DNA of 64,000 bases from Sutcliffiella horikoshii (GCF_020524325.1 NZ_JAIVKY010000012.1:26642-90641), one strand, 5' to 3'. Numbered from the stretch's first letter, positions 43,490-50,383 are shown. Program-made: numbers and translations. The notes: generated by a model not told the origin, from the letters alone.

Positions 43490-44170
43490 ATGAATGAAAT
43501 CTCCAAGAAACTATCACAATTCCTTCTTGAAAAAAATGTTGCCTCCGGTTGGTCTTGTGTAAATGATACGATAGATCAAGGCTACAATAGTGCGTTTATA
43601 TATGATTTTATCCTTCGTGACGCCATGTATCGCATTGGCGAGATGTGGGAGGAAAATAAAATTTCTGTTGCTCATGAGCATTTGGCGACAGGCACATGTG
43701 AGCTGATATTAACAAAATATCATTTGGAAAAATTAAATGATAGACTTATAGAAGAGAACTCCCCTTCCCCACGTGCCATGTTTTTCTGTGTTGAAGGTGA
43801 AGAACATGATTTGGGATTGAAAATGGCCTCGTCCCTATTTGAAGAATATGGTTGGGATGTGTATGATCTTGGTTCGAACTTACCATTGGACTATGCAGAA
43901 TACAGCCTAAAAAAATGGCAGCCAAATGTTGTATGTATTTCTGTCTCCATTAGACATCACCTTCCTAAACTGAAAGAAACAATTGAAAGACTGCAAAATA
44001 TCAGCCCTGGCACCACTTTCATAGTTGGAAGCCGCTTGCATGCGGAATCTGCCTTTCGGTCATGCTGTACTGCGGAAACTCTCATTGCTAAGGATACATC
44101 CTTCCTTTTTCAATGGTTGGAAAATTATAGAAAAGAAGCCGGAATGATCAATAAAGGAGTGCTTCTTTAA
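43490..44170 (+). CDS. CarH/AerR-like cobalamin-binding photosensor without DNA-binding domain
   Basis: 226 residues. Residues ~1-85 form the helical B12-binding_2 cap with W-x9-EH (Trp ~53, Glu ~63, His ~64), the motif that caps adenosylcobalamin in CarH/LitR photoreceptors. Residues ~93-220 are the B12 Rossmann domain with the cobalt-ligand motif E-x-H-x-x-G (EEHDLG, His ~106). The MerR-type HTH of CarH is absent. The gene overlaps the next by one base (TAATG), so the unknown 179-aa protein is its probable partner. Light sensing is inferred from the motif; a corrinoid-carrier role is the alternative. Confidence 0.8.
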   Translation: MNEISKKLSQFLLEKNVASGWSCVNDTIDQGYNSAFIYDFILRDAMYRIGEMWEENKISVAHEHLATGTCELILTKYHLEKLNDRLIEENSPSPRAMFFCVEGEEHDLGLKMASSLFEEYGWDVYDLGSNLPLDYAEYSLKKWQPNVVCISVSIRHHLPKLKETIERLQNISPGTTFIVGSRLHAESAFRSCCTAETLIAKDTSFLFQWLENYRKEAGMINKGVLL

Positions 44171-44709
44171 TGTACCGGATTCCCGTCCCATATTTTAAAT
44201 TGACTGAGGACTTTGAAATTATGAATGTTTCCCAGTCAGTTACCCACATTTTCTATCCAGTAACATCCTTTCTAGACTTGGTGGATTGGGATAGTAAAAC
44301 AAAGTTTAAACAAATAAAGACCAATCCTTCACCAGGAGTAATGGAACTTAACTTAAAAACAACAGACTCACCTACAACACTGTTCACTGTATATTTTCAT
44401 TATCATCAGAAAGAAAAGATTATTCATTTGGTTTGTATGAATGAAACATCTGCTTTTCAACATGTCCAGTTGGAATTTCAACAATGGCGTAAGCAACTAG
44501 AAAATAATGATTGGAATGAAGTTGTTGAGACAAACGCACAACCTGATATTTCCACTAAATTCCATAAAAAGCAAGCAGAAAGAAAGATCTCCACAATCAA
44601 TGATTTACTTGGAATTATTCAAGATGATTTATCAGAAGTTGGAAAGTTAGAATATATTAAATTAATACAGTCTGAGCTAGAAGATATTAAAGGTCTTCTC
44701 CGCTCTTAA
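44170..44709 (+). CDS. PAS-like protein with degenerate dimerisation helices (partner of B12 sensor)
   Basis: 179 residues, no signal peptide. The N-terminal ~105 residues read like a PAS fold (PYFKLTEDFEIMNVSQSV ... TTLFTVYFHYHQKEKIIHLV). A coiled linker follows, and the last ~45 residues (RKISTINDLLGIIQDDLSEV ... LIQSELEDIKGLL) resemble the DHp helices of a histidine kinase but without the His and without an ATPase domain. Start overlaps the stop of the B12 protein. Role as signal output is inferred. No family name is known to me. Confidence 0.6.
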   Translation: MYRIPVPYFKLTEDFEIMNVSQSVTHIFYPVTSFLDLVDWDSKTKFKQIKTNPSPGVMELNLKTTDSPTTLFTVYFHYHQKEKIIHLVCMNETSAFQHVQLEFQQWRKQLENNDWNEVVETNAQPDISTKFHKKQAERKISTINDLLGIIQDDLSEVGKLEYIKLIQSELEDIKGLLRS

Positions 44710-44716
44710 ATAAATA

Positions 44717-44750
44717 GAATAACCCCCGCCAAATAATTGACGGGGGTTTT
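44717..44750. terminator. Bidirectional terminator
   Basis: AACCCCCGcCAA, short loop, TTGaCGGGGGTT then TTCTG, between converging genes. Confidence 0.82.
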
Positions 44751-44758
44751 CTGTATGC

Positions 44759-45811
44759 CTATTGTTCATCCGCTAGAAAGTTTTCGATAGCCATCTCCAG
44801 CTTAGTCATCTCTTTAAGCATAGCAGCAGCATATTCTTCTTTATAGAACTCCTGCTTTTTAATAATTTGAAGCAATCCCTTAACGAAAAGGATTGGATGA
44901 TACGAATCGATCTTAAGCGTCTCGTACTTATCTTCATACTCGAAATGGATGTCCTCGAGTTTCACTTGTAAATTAGCAATACGCTCTTTTGCTTGGAGCA
45001 GTTCTTCATTTAGCAACTGTAACTCTTTCTCTTCTTGGCTTTTTTCCTGGATAGCATGGAGACCCGCATCTTCACTGCGTTTCCGGTCCCCCACTTCTTG
45101 CTTTATATATATCTTCCACTTTTTATTGATCGCATGAAAAAGCTCTTTACTATCGCCTATAGATCCTGATTGCCCCAGAAACAAATATCCATCTTCATTA
45201 AGAGAATGATGGAACGACGAAATAATCCGCTGTTGTTGTGTGGGCTGAAAATAATGCAATACATTTCTGCAACTGATAAAGTCTAAATTATGAAATCCAG
45301 GGTCTTTTGCGATGTTGTGAGGAGCGAATATGATATTCTCCCTTATCGATTTTTTCACCACATAAAAATCCTGCTTCTTATCAAAATACTTATTAAGAAT
45401 GTCAGATGGAACATTTTCAAAAGCCGTTTCAGGATATACTCCCGCACCAGCAATCTTTACAGAATCATAATCCAAATCCGTAGCGTAAATCTTGAATTCC
45501 ATCTCCATTTTCGCATTCATTGATTCTATCGTCTCTTTTAACAAGATCGCTAAAGAATAAACTTCTTGTCCAGTGGAGCACCCTGCAATCCAAATTTTCA
45601 TCTCATTTTCAGACAAATCCAGCTTCTTTTTCAAAATGGTTGCAAAAACTTGTTTTTGGATGAGATCAGCCAATTCACTATTCCTAAGGAATTCTTCTGC
45701 ACTACTTGTTGGTTGCTTCAAATCTTGTAAGTTTTGACTTAACATATCTAGTCTCCCTATTAATTGTTCAACTGCTTCTCTATATCTTTTTTCTATTTTA
45801 CCAAATTTCAA
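44759..45811 (-). CDS. CheR-type methyltransferase with C-terminal coiled coil
   Basis: 350 residues. The CheR SAM domain covers ~40-235: RNSELADLIQKQVFATIL, IWIAGCSTGQEVYSLAILL (SAM motif), IYATDLDYDSVK, FISCRNVLHYF and LFLGQSGS. A coiled coil (~255-300) and a terminal helical pair follow; SYHPILFVKGLLQIIKK and LEMAIENFL echo a kinase DHp domain lacking its His. No other chemotaxis gene is nearby, so a classic receptor-methylation role is doubtful. Faces the B12/PAS pair across a shared terminator. Confidence 0.8.
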   Translation of the reverse strand: MKFGKIEKRYREAVEQLIGRLDMLSQNLQDLKQPTSSAEEFLRNSELADLIQKQVFATILKKKLDLSENEMKIWIAGCSTGQEVYSLAILLKETIESMNAKMEMEFKIYATDLDYDSVKIAGAGVYPETAFENVPSDILNKYFDKKQDFYVVKKSIRENIIFAPHNIAKDPGFHNLDFISCRNVLHYFQPTQQQRIISSFHHSLNEDGYLFLGQSGSIGDSKELFHAINKKWKIYIKQEVGDRKRSEDAGLHAIQEKSQEEKELQLLNEELLQAKERIANLQVKLEDIHFEYEDKYETLKIDSYHPILFVKGLLQIIKKQEFYKEEYAAAMLKEMTKLEMAIENFLADEQ

Positions 45812-45863
45812 AAGAATTCTGTAAAAAATTTTTCCTACAAAAATCGAGTTTTATTTTACAAGC

Positions 45864-45891
45864 TTGACTTTAATCAGATATATTGTATAAT
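45864..45891 (+). promoter_or_regulatory. Sigma-A promoter of the ncRNA unit
   Basis: TTGACT (45864-45869), 16-bp spacer, TATAAT (45886-45891). Start point expected near 45898. Confidence 0.78.
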
Positions 45892-45948
45892 AAGAGATTG
45901 GGTACACACCCATCATATTAGTAACTTGATATAGAAAGGAAGAACGTT

Positions 45949-46023
45949 ATGACATTCTTAAGCAATACCAACGTGTCACAAGGATGCACTGGCGTTCCAT
46001 ATAGTTTTTTCACAGAGGCTTAA
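45949..46023 (+). CDS. Possible 24-aa peptide within the ncRNA unit
   Basis: ATG at 45949 with AAAGGAAG seven bases ahead; starts MTFLSNTNVSQGCTG and ends FFTEA. Could be a leader peptide or a chance frame inside a structured RNA. A nine-residue frame (MELYRGKRI) preceded by AAGGG lies further down, near 46099. Confidence 0.35.
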   Translation: MTFLSNTNVSQGCTGVPYSFFTEA

Positions 46024-46245
46024 TCGATCTGGCACGGCCTAGGAGCCGTAAGGACGTATGAGAGGTAGGGCTTACGTTGTTTAAGTAAGGGAAACTACCA
46101 TGGAATTATACCGCGGCAAACGAATATAATACTTTTATGTCATTTATAAATCATGTCCATGTAGCAGGACAACTTATAATGCTTGTGATGAAGCAAGTTA
46201 CTAATTGCGCTATACATCATATAATTAGCGCCTTTAAACGAAATA

Positions 46246-46292
46246 AAAAAGAAAAGCAAGTCGTCCCTCGTGATGACTTGCTTTTCTTTTTG
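46246..46292 (+). terminator. Perfect 17-bp terminator of the ncRNA unit
   Basis: AAAAAGAAAAGCAAGTC, 12-nt loop, GACTTGCTTTTCTTTTT. Confidence 0.9.
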
Positions 46293-46303
46293 TGTACTGA
46301 AAT

Positions 46304-46332
46304 TTGAAACTTTTGTAAATCACCTGTATAAT
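46304..46332 (+). promoter_or_regulatory. Sigma-A promoter of the GNAT gene
   Basis: TTGAAA (46304-46309), 17-bp spacer, TATAAT (46327-46332). Confidence 0.75.
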
Positions 46333-46408
46333 AATATGCTGATTGTCAATTATGCTCGGAAAATAACTATATTTGTAGATTTTTTTATAGATTTTAAGGA
46401 GGAATTAG

Positions 46409-46930
46409 ATGTCTTTCACAAGCTTATTCATGGCCGAAGAAGAGACAAGAGATAAAGAAGAAATCAAACAGGAACTGGATGATTTGGAATTCCAAATGTT
46501 CCGCATGAAAGAAAACATGAAAGAAATCGCCAAAAAGTGGCAAGTAATCGGCATCGATCAAACAAAAGACGATAACTGGGTAGTCGTTTACACAAACTAC
46601 GATAATAACTCCTGTAAGATTATGCTTAATGATTGCGAATCGGCTTATCGAGGCCAGTGGGATTTCTCCATTCAGGCCACGTACAAAGAGGACGATACCA
46701 TTTTTATAGGCGATATAAAAGGACCGGAAAACAAAGGATATGGTTCTATCTGCATGAATTATCTTAAAGAAGTTGCCAAGGATCAAAATATCCATTCTAT
46801 TATCGGGGACATCGCAAAGCGTGATTGGGACCATGTAGACCGTTTAGTTCATTTCTATGAAAAACATGATTTTCAAGTGGAAATAGATGAAAAAAATATG
46901 TCTGGTGAAATAGTTTGGCAACCATACTAA
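46409..46930 (+). CDS. GNAT-like acetyltransferase
   Basis: 173 residues. An N-terminal coiled helix (EEIKQELDDLEFQMFRMKENM) precedes a GNAT-like fold: IFIGDIKGPENKGYGSICMNYL carries the acetyl-CoA loop in reduced form and VHFYEKHDFQVEID is the usual C-terminal FYEKxGF-type motif. Substrate unknown. AAGGAGG ahead of ATG, sigma-A promoter upstream; followed by the CHY zinc-finger gene after 24 bp. Confidence 0.78.
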   Translation: MSFTSLFMAEEETRDKEEIKQELDDLEFQMFRMKENMKEIAKKWQVIGIDQTKDDNWVVVYTNYDNNSCKIMLNDCESAYRGQWDFSIQATYKEDDTIFIGDIKGPENKGYGSICMNYLKEVAKDQNIHSIIGDIAKRDWDHVDRLVHFYEKHDFQVEIDEKNMSGEIVWQPY

Positions 46931-46954
46931 TTTAAAAGGAAAGGGACGATTGGA

Positions 46955-47278
46955 ATGACCGTTCAAGTACTCGGAAAGACTGTAGATGATCAGACACGTT
47001 GTATCCATTACCATTCTCTTAAGGACATTATCGCCATTAAATTTCATTGCTGCGGGGAATATTATCCTTGCTATCAATGTCACAAAGAGCATGCAGATCA
47101 TCCTAATAGCATCTGGCCAAAAGAGAAGTTCCACACCAAAGCTGTTGTCTGTGGAGATTGCAAATTCGAGATGACGATTCACGAGTACTTAAACAGCCAT
47201 TCTATATGTCCAAAATGCTCTTCCCTATTCAATCCAGGATGCGAAAACCATCACCACCTATACTTCGAGAAAAAGTGA
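46955..47278 (+). CDS. CHY-type zinc-finger protein
   Basis: 107 residues. The CHY zinc finger is visible as C-x-H-Y-H, FHCCGEYYPCYQCHKEHADH, VVCGDCKFEMTI and CPKCSSLFNPGCENHHHLYF, giving several Cys/His zinc sites. Found in many Firmicutes as a stand-alone small protein of unknown function. Probably co-transcribed with the GNAT upstream; closed by a strong terminator. Confidence 0.88.
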   Translation: MTVQVLGKTVDDQTRCIHYHSLKDIIAIKFHCCGEYYPCYQCHKEHADHPNSIWPKEKFHTKAVVCGDCKFEMTIHEYLNSHSICPKCSSLFNPGCENHHHLYFEKK

Positions 47279-47282
47279 TGGT

Positions 47283-47321
47283 AAGTGAAAAACCACAGTG
47301 CTAAACTGTGGTTTTTCACTT
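47283..47321. terminator. Bidirectional terminator
   Basis: AAGTGAAAAACCACAG, 7-nt loop, CTGTGGTTTTTCACTT. Confidence 0.88.
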
Positions 47322-47682
47322 ATACCGTTTTTAATTTATGACACTTACATGTCGCCCCAATAATTTCATATCCTACTACCTTGATTCCTTTATTCATCAA
47401 AAATCGGACACTTATGTTCTTTTCCAGATGACTGGATGCAACGATTATTACACTTTCCCCTTTTAATTCTTTATAATTTCTCTGTAGATAGGCAACAGGA
47501 ATATTAACAGCATTTGGGAATGTGGTATGGACATAATTAAAATCCCTTACATCAATGATTTTAAATGCATCAGTTTCCATAATTTCTATAGCCTTCAAGC
47601 ATTTCACACCAAACACAGGCACATACCTTTTATATAAATAAATGAAAATAGCAGTTAGTACCAAGCCGAAAGAGAGTATCAA
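47320..47682 (-). CDS. Membrane-anchored rhodanese-like protein lacking the catalytic Cys
   Basis: 120 residues. N-terminal membrane segment (~2-19), then a rhodanese fold: FKIIDVRDFNYV, FPNAVNIPVAYL, GESVIIVASSHLEKN. In active sulfurtransferases the last strand ends in a Cys loop (CxxGxR); here it reads ASSHLEKN, so no persulfide can form at that position. A Cys pair near the C terminus (TCKCH) might substitute. Its promoter carries a CsoR/CstR-like operator, which fits a link to sulfane sulfur or copper. Confidence 0.75.
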   Translation of the reverse strand: MILSFGLVLTAIFIYLYKRYVPVFGVKCLKAIEIMETDAFKIIDVRDFNYVHTTFPNAVNIPVAYLQRNYKELKGESVIIVASSHLEKNISVRFLMNKGIKVVGYEIIGATCKCHKLKTV

Positions 47683-47716
47683 CGTCTATTCCTCCAGAGT
47701 TACAGGTTGTTCGATA

Positions 47717-47745
47717 AGTATATACTCCCACGGGTATATAGTCAA
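47717..47745 (-). promoter_or_regulatory. Promoter with CsoR/CstR-like operator in the spacer
   Basis: Minus strand TTGACT (47740-47745), 17-bp spacer, TATACT (47717-47722). The spacer is filled by the imperfect palindrome ATACYCC-N-GGGTAT (47722-47737), close to operators of the CsoR family. A bound protein would block polymerase directly. The regulator gene is not in the window. Confidence 0.55.
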
Positions 47746-47760
47746 CTTCAAGGCATTACA

Positions 47761-47811
47761 AAAGGTGAATCAATGCGTCCCTTTACTTTTTAGGTTCATT
47801 GACTCACCTTT
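47761..47811 (-). terminator. Probable terminator of the Ena-like gene
   Basis: Long hairpin AAAGGTGAGTCAATG / CATTGATTCACCTTT (one mismatch, 21-nt loop) on the minus strand, followed by only a short T-run (TTTTG). Confidence 0.5.
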
Positions 47812-47868
47812 AGATTTATTAACGTTGTAAAATAAATCTATACAACTATAAACACTTTTTATACTAGG

Positions 47869-48258
47869 TTATACTTTATAACGAGGAGTGATACAAATTT
47901 CACCGCTAATAGGCAAAGCTGTTGTTCCTCCAGTAGCCCGAATAGTATCAAAGCGTCCAAGTGTGAATGTAGTACACCCTCCTGCTGGAATAGCCAAATT
48001 ACGAACAATAACTCCCCCCGTACCGTCTGTAGCAGCACCTCTTACAAACTCAATAGTTAAGAGAGAATTCCCACAATTTCTGATAGTTCCAGATGCTAAT
48101 AAAAACTCACAATTATTAGCATTGGTAGAATAAACTACCGCTGGAGATCCAGCTACTGTAAACTCACAGCAAAGCTTATCTTGTACTAAACATTTTTCGT
48201 GACAACAACTAAAACAACAGGAGTCTTTATGACCCGACTTACATGAACATGAACTCAT
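47869..48258 (-). CDS. Ena-like endospore appendage subunit (DUF3992)
   Basis: 129 residues. A Cys-rich N-terminal arm (Cys 4, 6, 14, 15, 18, 19, 23, 30, 31) precedes a single DUF3992 beta-sandwich (~31-129): LCCEFTVAG, LLASGTIRNCGNSLLTIEFV, GGCTTFTLGRFDTIRATGG and SGEICITPRY. This is the plan of Ena1A/Ena1B of the B. cereus group, where N-terminal Cys residues staple subunits into S-type spore appendages. GGAGG eight bases before ATG. Divergent from a second DUF3992 gene; sigma-K-like promoter upstream. The arm is longer and richer in Cys than in Ena1B as I recall it. Confidence 0.8.
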   Translation of the reverse strand: MSSCSCKSGHKDSCCFSCCHEKCLVQDKLCCEFTVAGSPAVVYSTNANNCEFLLASGTIRNCGNSLLTIEFVRGAATDGTGGVIVRNLAIPAGGCTTFTLGRFDTIRATGGTTALPISGEICITPRYKV

Positions 48259-48328
48259 CCAATAACCTCCAATATAATAATTACCTGATATTAAGGCTTT
48301 TAAGACAAAGGTCTTACCACCTCTTCTT

Positions 48329-48356
48329 TAGTAAATGCGACAATATTATTGGATGT
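48329..48356 (-). promoter_or_regulatory. Sigma-K-like promoter of the Ena-like gene
   Basis: Minus strand AC (48355-48356), 17-bp spacer, CATTTACTA (48329-48337), one mismatch from CATANNNTA. Confidence 0.45.
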
Positions 48357-48439
48357 GTATCAGACTCCGTATTTTTTTCGGCCTATTTTTATTCCAATGT
48401 TTATTAAATATTTTCATAAAAACCATGCACTTCTTAAGT

Positions 48440-48467
48440 ACATATAGGCGTATGGGTGCATACCATA
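48440..48467 (+). promoter_or_regulatory. Sigma-K-like promoter of the second DUF3992 gene
   Basis: AC (48440-48441), 17-bp spacer, CATACCATA (48459-48467), a perfect CATANNNTA. Confidence 0.6.
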
Positions 48468-48491
48468 TCATAAATTTAGCCTGAGGGGGAA

Positions 48492-49469
48492 ATGAACAAT
48501 ATGAAGTGCAAAGAAATATCAAGTCCTTATTGTATTAAGGTCCCTAAAATATATGATTGGATTAATAAAACCGCCTTCATTAATCTTAAAGAAGAAATTT
48601 CGCTTGATGACAAAATAGAGTCTGATTTTTTGTGTTGCGAATTTCATATTCCTTGCTCCTCAGAAAAGAAAACCACATTATGGACATCATCAGGTATTCG
48701 ACGTATCGGAGGTTCCATTTGTATTACATTTTGCGGATGCGGTCCGCTTGAGGTATTTATTAATGATAGGAAAGTCAGCAGCGTACTAGACGGAAGTTCG
48801 TATATCGCTACCTTTTCCGACATCCGTTCTGTTGAAGTACTGTGTAAAGGGTCTAAGAACAACGAAACATCCTGTTCAGGGGAGTTTAAGATCACTTTGC
48901 ACTATGATTCAGGATTAGATTGTCATTTTACTTCTTACAAAGATATAGCATATGTTGACTGCTTTTTATCCGACTGCAATGGTAAACCGATAGGAATTGA
49001 AGACAAATGCAATCTAGATTGTCATGTATTAACACAACATGATCAACGAACAGATATTCATTTGGAAACTAAAAAAGGTGATATCTCCTTACAAAAAGTG
49101 GATTTACTTAAACGAGGCTATATCACCGTTCAAGCTTTTAATAAAAAGAACCAATTATGCCTTCAGTGTACGTTCCCTTTTTCAAAAGTGGAAACTGTTT
49201 TCCTTTGCGCCCCACCTGGTACTGAAATAGAATGCGAAATAACCTCAGTTGATTGCAAAGCATACGTTCTTCCTTCTTCTCACAAGAAAAAATGTGTTGA
49301 TGTAATTATTACCCTTTTAATTTGTCAAAGTATTATCTCGGTTGCAGATGTAAAGTTAGAGATTCTTGCAAACACTTGTGAACCTCGACAAGATATTACT
49401 GAAACTTGTCCAGCACCTGCTTCTCCCAGAGACTGCTCTGTTTTACTTTCCAAACACCTCCCCTCTTAA
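48492..49469 (+). CDS. Cys-rich DUF3992-type spore surface protein with C-terminal extension
   Basis: 325 residues with many Cys. Residues ~46-141 repeat the DUF3992 pattern of the divergent neighbour: LCCEFHIPC, SSGIRRIGGSICITFCGCG, then CSGEFKITLHYDSG. Residues 1-45 (CIKVPKIYDWIN) and ~142-325 form further domains that I cannot name; the last part (CVDVIITLLICQSI) recalls spore coat proteins. By analogy with ena1C it may be an accessory or base subunit of the appendage. Start at 48492, or 48501, which is better spaced from GAGGGGG. Confidence 0.7.
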   Translation: MNNMKCKEISSPYCIKVPKIYDWINKTAFINLKEEISLDDKIESDFLCCEFHIPCSSEKKTTLWTSSGIRRIGGSICITFCGCGPLEVFINDRKVSSVLDGSSYIATFSDIRSVEVLCKGSKNNETSCSGEFKITLHYDSGLDCHFTSYKDIAYVDCFLSDCNGKPIGIEDKCNLDCHVLTQHDQRTDIHLETKKGDISLQKVDLLKRGYITVQAFNKKNQLCLQCTFPFSKVETVFLCAPPGTEIECEITSVDCKAYVLPSSHKKKCVDVIITLLICQSIISVADVKLEILANTCEPRQDITETCPAPASPRDCSVLLSKHLPS

Positions 49470-49489
49470 TGAAGGATGGTGTTTGGTTT
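49450..49489 (+). terminator. Terminator of the second DUF3992 gene
   Basis: CCAAACACC, loop containing the stop codon, GGTGTTTGG then TTTC; weak T-tract. Confidence 0.55.
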
Positions 49490-49516
49490 CATATATTACT
49501 ATTTTGACAGACAGAA

Positions 49517-49551
49517 TAAAAAAAGCACATTCATTATGAGAATGTACTTTA
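49517..49551 (-). terminator. Terminator of tRNA-Val
   Basis: Minus strand AAAGTACATTC, loop, GAATGTGCTTT then TTTT. Confidence 0.75.
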
Positions 49552-49556
49552 ATCGA

Positions 49557-49628
49557 TGATCTGAGAGGGATTCGAACCCCCGACCCCTACCCTGTCAAGG
49601 TAGTGTTCTCCCACTGAACTATCAGATC
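49557..49628 (-). tRNA. tRNA-Val (anticodon GAC)
   Basis: 72 nt. Acceptor stem GATCTGA/TCAGATC with discriminator A; anticodon arm CTACC-TTGACAG-GGTAG gives GAC; T arm contains TTCGAAT. CCA is not encoded. Single tRNA gene with its own terminator, set between spore genes and a small membrane protein gene. Confidence 0.93.
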
Positions 49629-49716
49629 TAGTATGCGACTGTAAATATTATTATAGATAGTCCATTCTTGTTTGTAAAGAAATTTGTAATAAGAAAAACC
49701 GCCAAAACGCAGACGG

Positions 49717-50028
49717 TTATACTTCCATTCTTTTTTCTTTCCTTCCCGAAGCAAAAGCATCAATCATTAGTATAATGGCTGTAACTGTATGCAGCACCCA
49801 ACCAAGCAAAAAAACCCAGCCTAAACAAGAAGCAACAATCCCCCAAATACTACCGTGAAACTTCTGCCCTTCTTTTGCACTAAACACTAACGTAATGATA
49901 TGTAAAATCAACATAAGGCCCAATGGAGAATAACCAAACCCCATCACAGTTAGACCCCCAAGAACAGGAATAGCCAAAAACGCCTCCATTCCACCTGTAA
50001 CCCACTTTAACGTAGTAGATGGTTTCAC
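49717..50028 (-). CDS. Small membrane protein (103 aa)
   Basis: Three hydrophobic segments (~12-33, 36-48, 60-90) rich in Gly, with a basic end (SGRKEKRMEV). GTG start with AGGTGATT ahead. No family identified; it looks like one of the small Bacillus integral membrane proteins of unknown function. Divergent from the LexA-type promoter region. Confidence 0.6.
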   Translation of the reverse strand: MKPSTTLKWVTGGMEAFLAIPVLGGLTVMGFGYSPLGLMLILHIITLVFSAKEGQKFHGSIWGIVASCLGWVFLLGWVLHTVTAIILMIDAFASGRKEKRMEV

Positions 50029-50085
50029 AAAATCACCTTCCTTTCCTATATTTCAAGTATATTCTTTACTCCCCAAAAAACAACC

Positions 50086-50137
50086 AGAATATACGTTCGT
50101 ATTTTTATTGAATATAAAACATACGTTCGTATATAAT
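50086..50137 (+). promoter_or_regulatory. Sigma-A promoter with two LexA (DinR)-type boxes
   Basis: AGAATATACGTTCG (50086-50099) and AAAACATACGTTCG (50116-50129), 30 bp apart, each with a perfect GTTCG half and a weaker left half, against CGAACRNRYGTTYG. The promoter is TTGAAT (50108-50113), 18-bp spacer, TATAAT (50132-50137); the second box lies inside the spacer. Confidence 0.6.
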
Positions 50138-50158
50138 AATGGTAAGGAGCTGATGATA

Positions 50159-50383
50159 ATGAGCCGAATGCTCGAATGGTATATGAATTCAAGAAGACCT
50201 ATTGAAATAATCTATATGTCCAAAGATGGATCTATCACGCAAAGATCCTTACTGGTGTTGGACATTAGTAAGAATAACGTAACGGCATTCTGTTACCTCC
50301 GCAATCAAAAAAGAACGTTTCTGTTAGAAAATATATTATCCTATCGTCCCTTAATAAAAACGTACAAGAATGAGGTTATATAA
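50159..50383 (+). CDS. Small WYL-like protein, probably SOS-regulated
   Basis: 74 residues. RPIEIIYMSKDGSITQRSLL, NNVTAFCYLRNQKRTFLLEN and ILSYRPL follow the WYL fold pattern, which also underlies YolD, a partner of LexA-controlled UvrX in B. subtilis. ATG at 50159 has AAGGAG nine bases ahead. No polymerase gene is next to it. DNA-damage control is inferred from the two LexA-type boxes in its promoter. Confidence 0.7.
   Translation: MSRMLEWYMNSRRPIEIIYMSKDGSITQRSLLVLDISKNNVTAFCYLRNQKRTFLLENILSYRPLIKTYKNEVI

Larger units (their letters stand above)
45898..46292 (+). ncRNA. Candidate structured non-coding RNA (~395 nt)
   Basis: A self-contained transcription unit with a strong promoter and a perfect 17-bp terminator, but no gene-length frame. 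ATTAGTAACTTG (45917-45928) is perfectly complementary over 12 bases to CAAGTTACTAAT (46194-46205), closing a ~265-nt domain. Inside, ACGGC/GCCGT (46034-46038/46045-46049) and CGTAAG/CTTACG (46047-46052/46071-46076) are mutually exclusive stems; GCGCTA/TAGCGC follows the closing helix. I could not match it to 6S, tmRNA, SRP, RNase P, T-box or common riboswitches. The next gene has its own promoter, so this is probably not just a leader. Confidence 0.55.

Noticed and set aside
46095..46125. T-box-like TACCGCGG in the ncRNA
   Set aside because: The full T-box context is missing and the next gene is a GNAT with its own promoter.
49557..49628. tRNA-Asp
   Set aside because: The loop is TTGACAG, so the anticodon is GAC (Val), not GTC.
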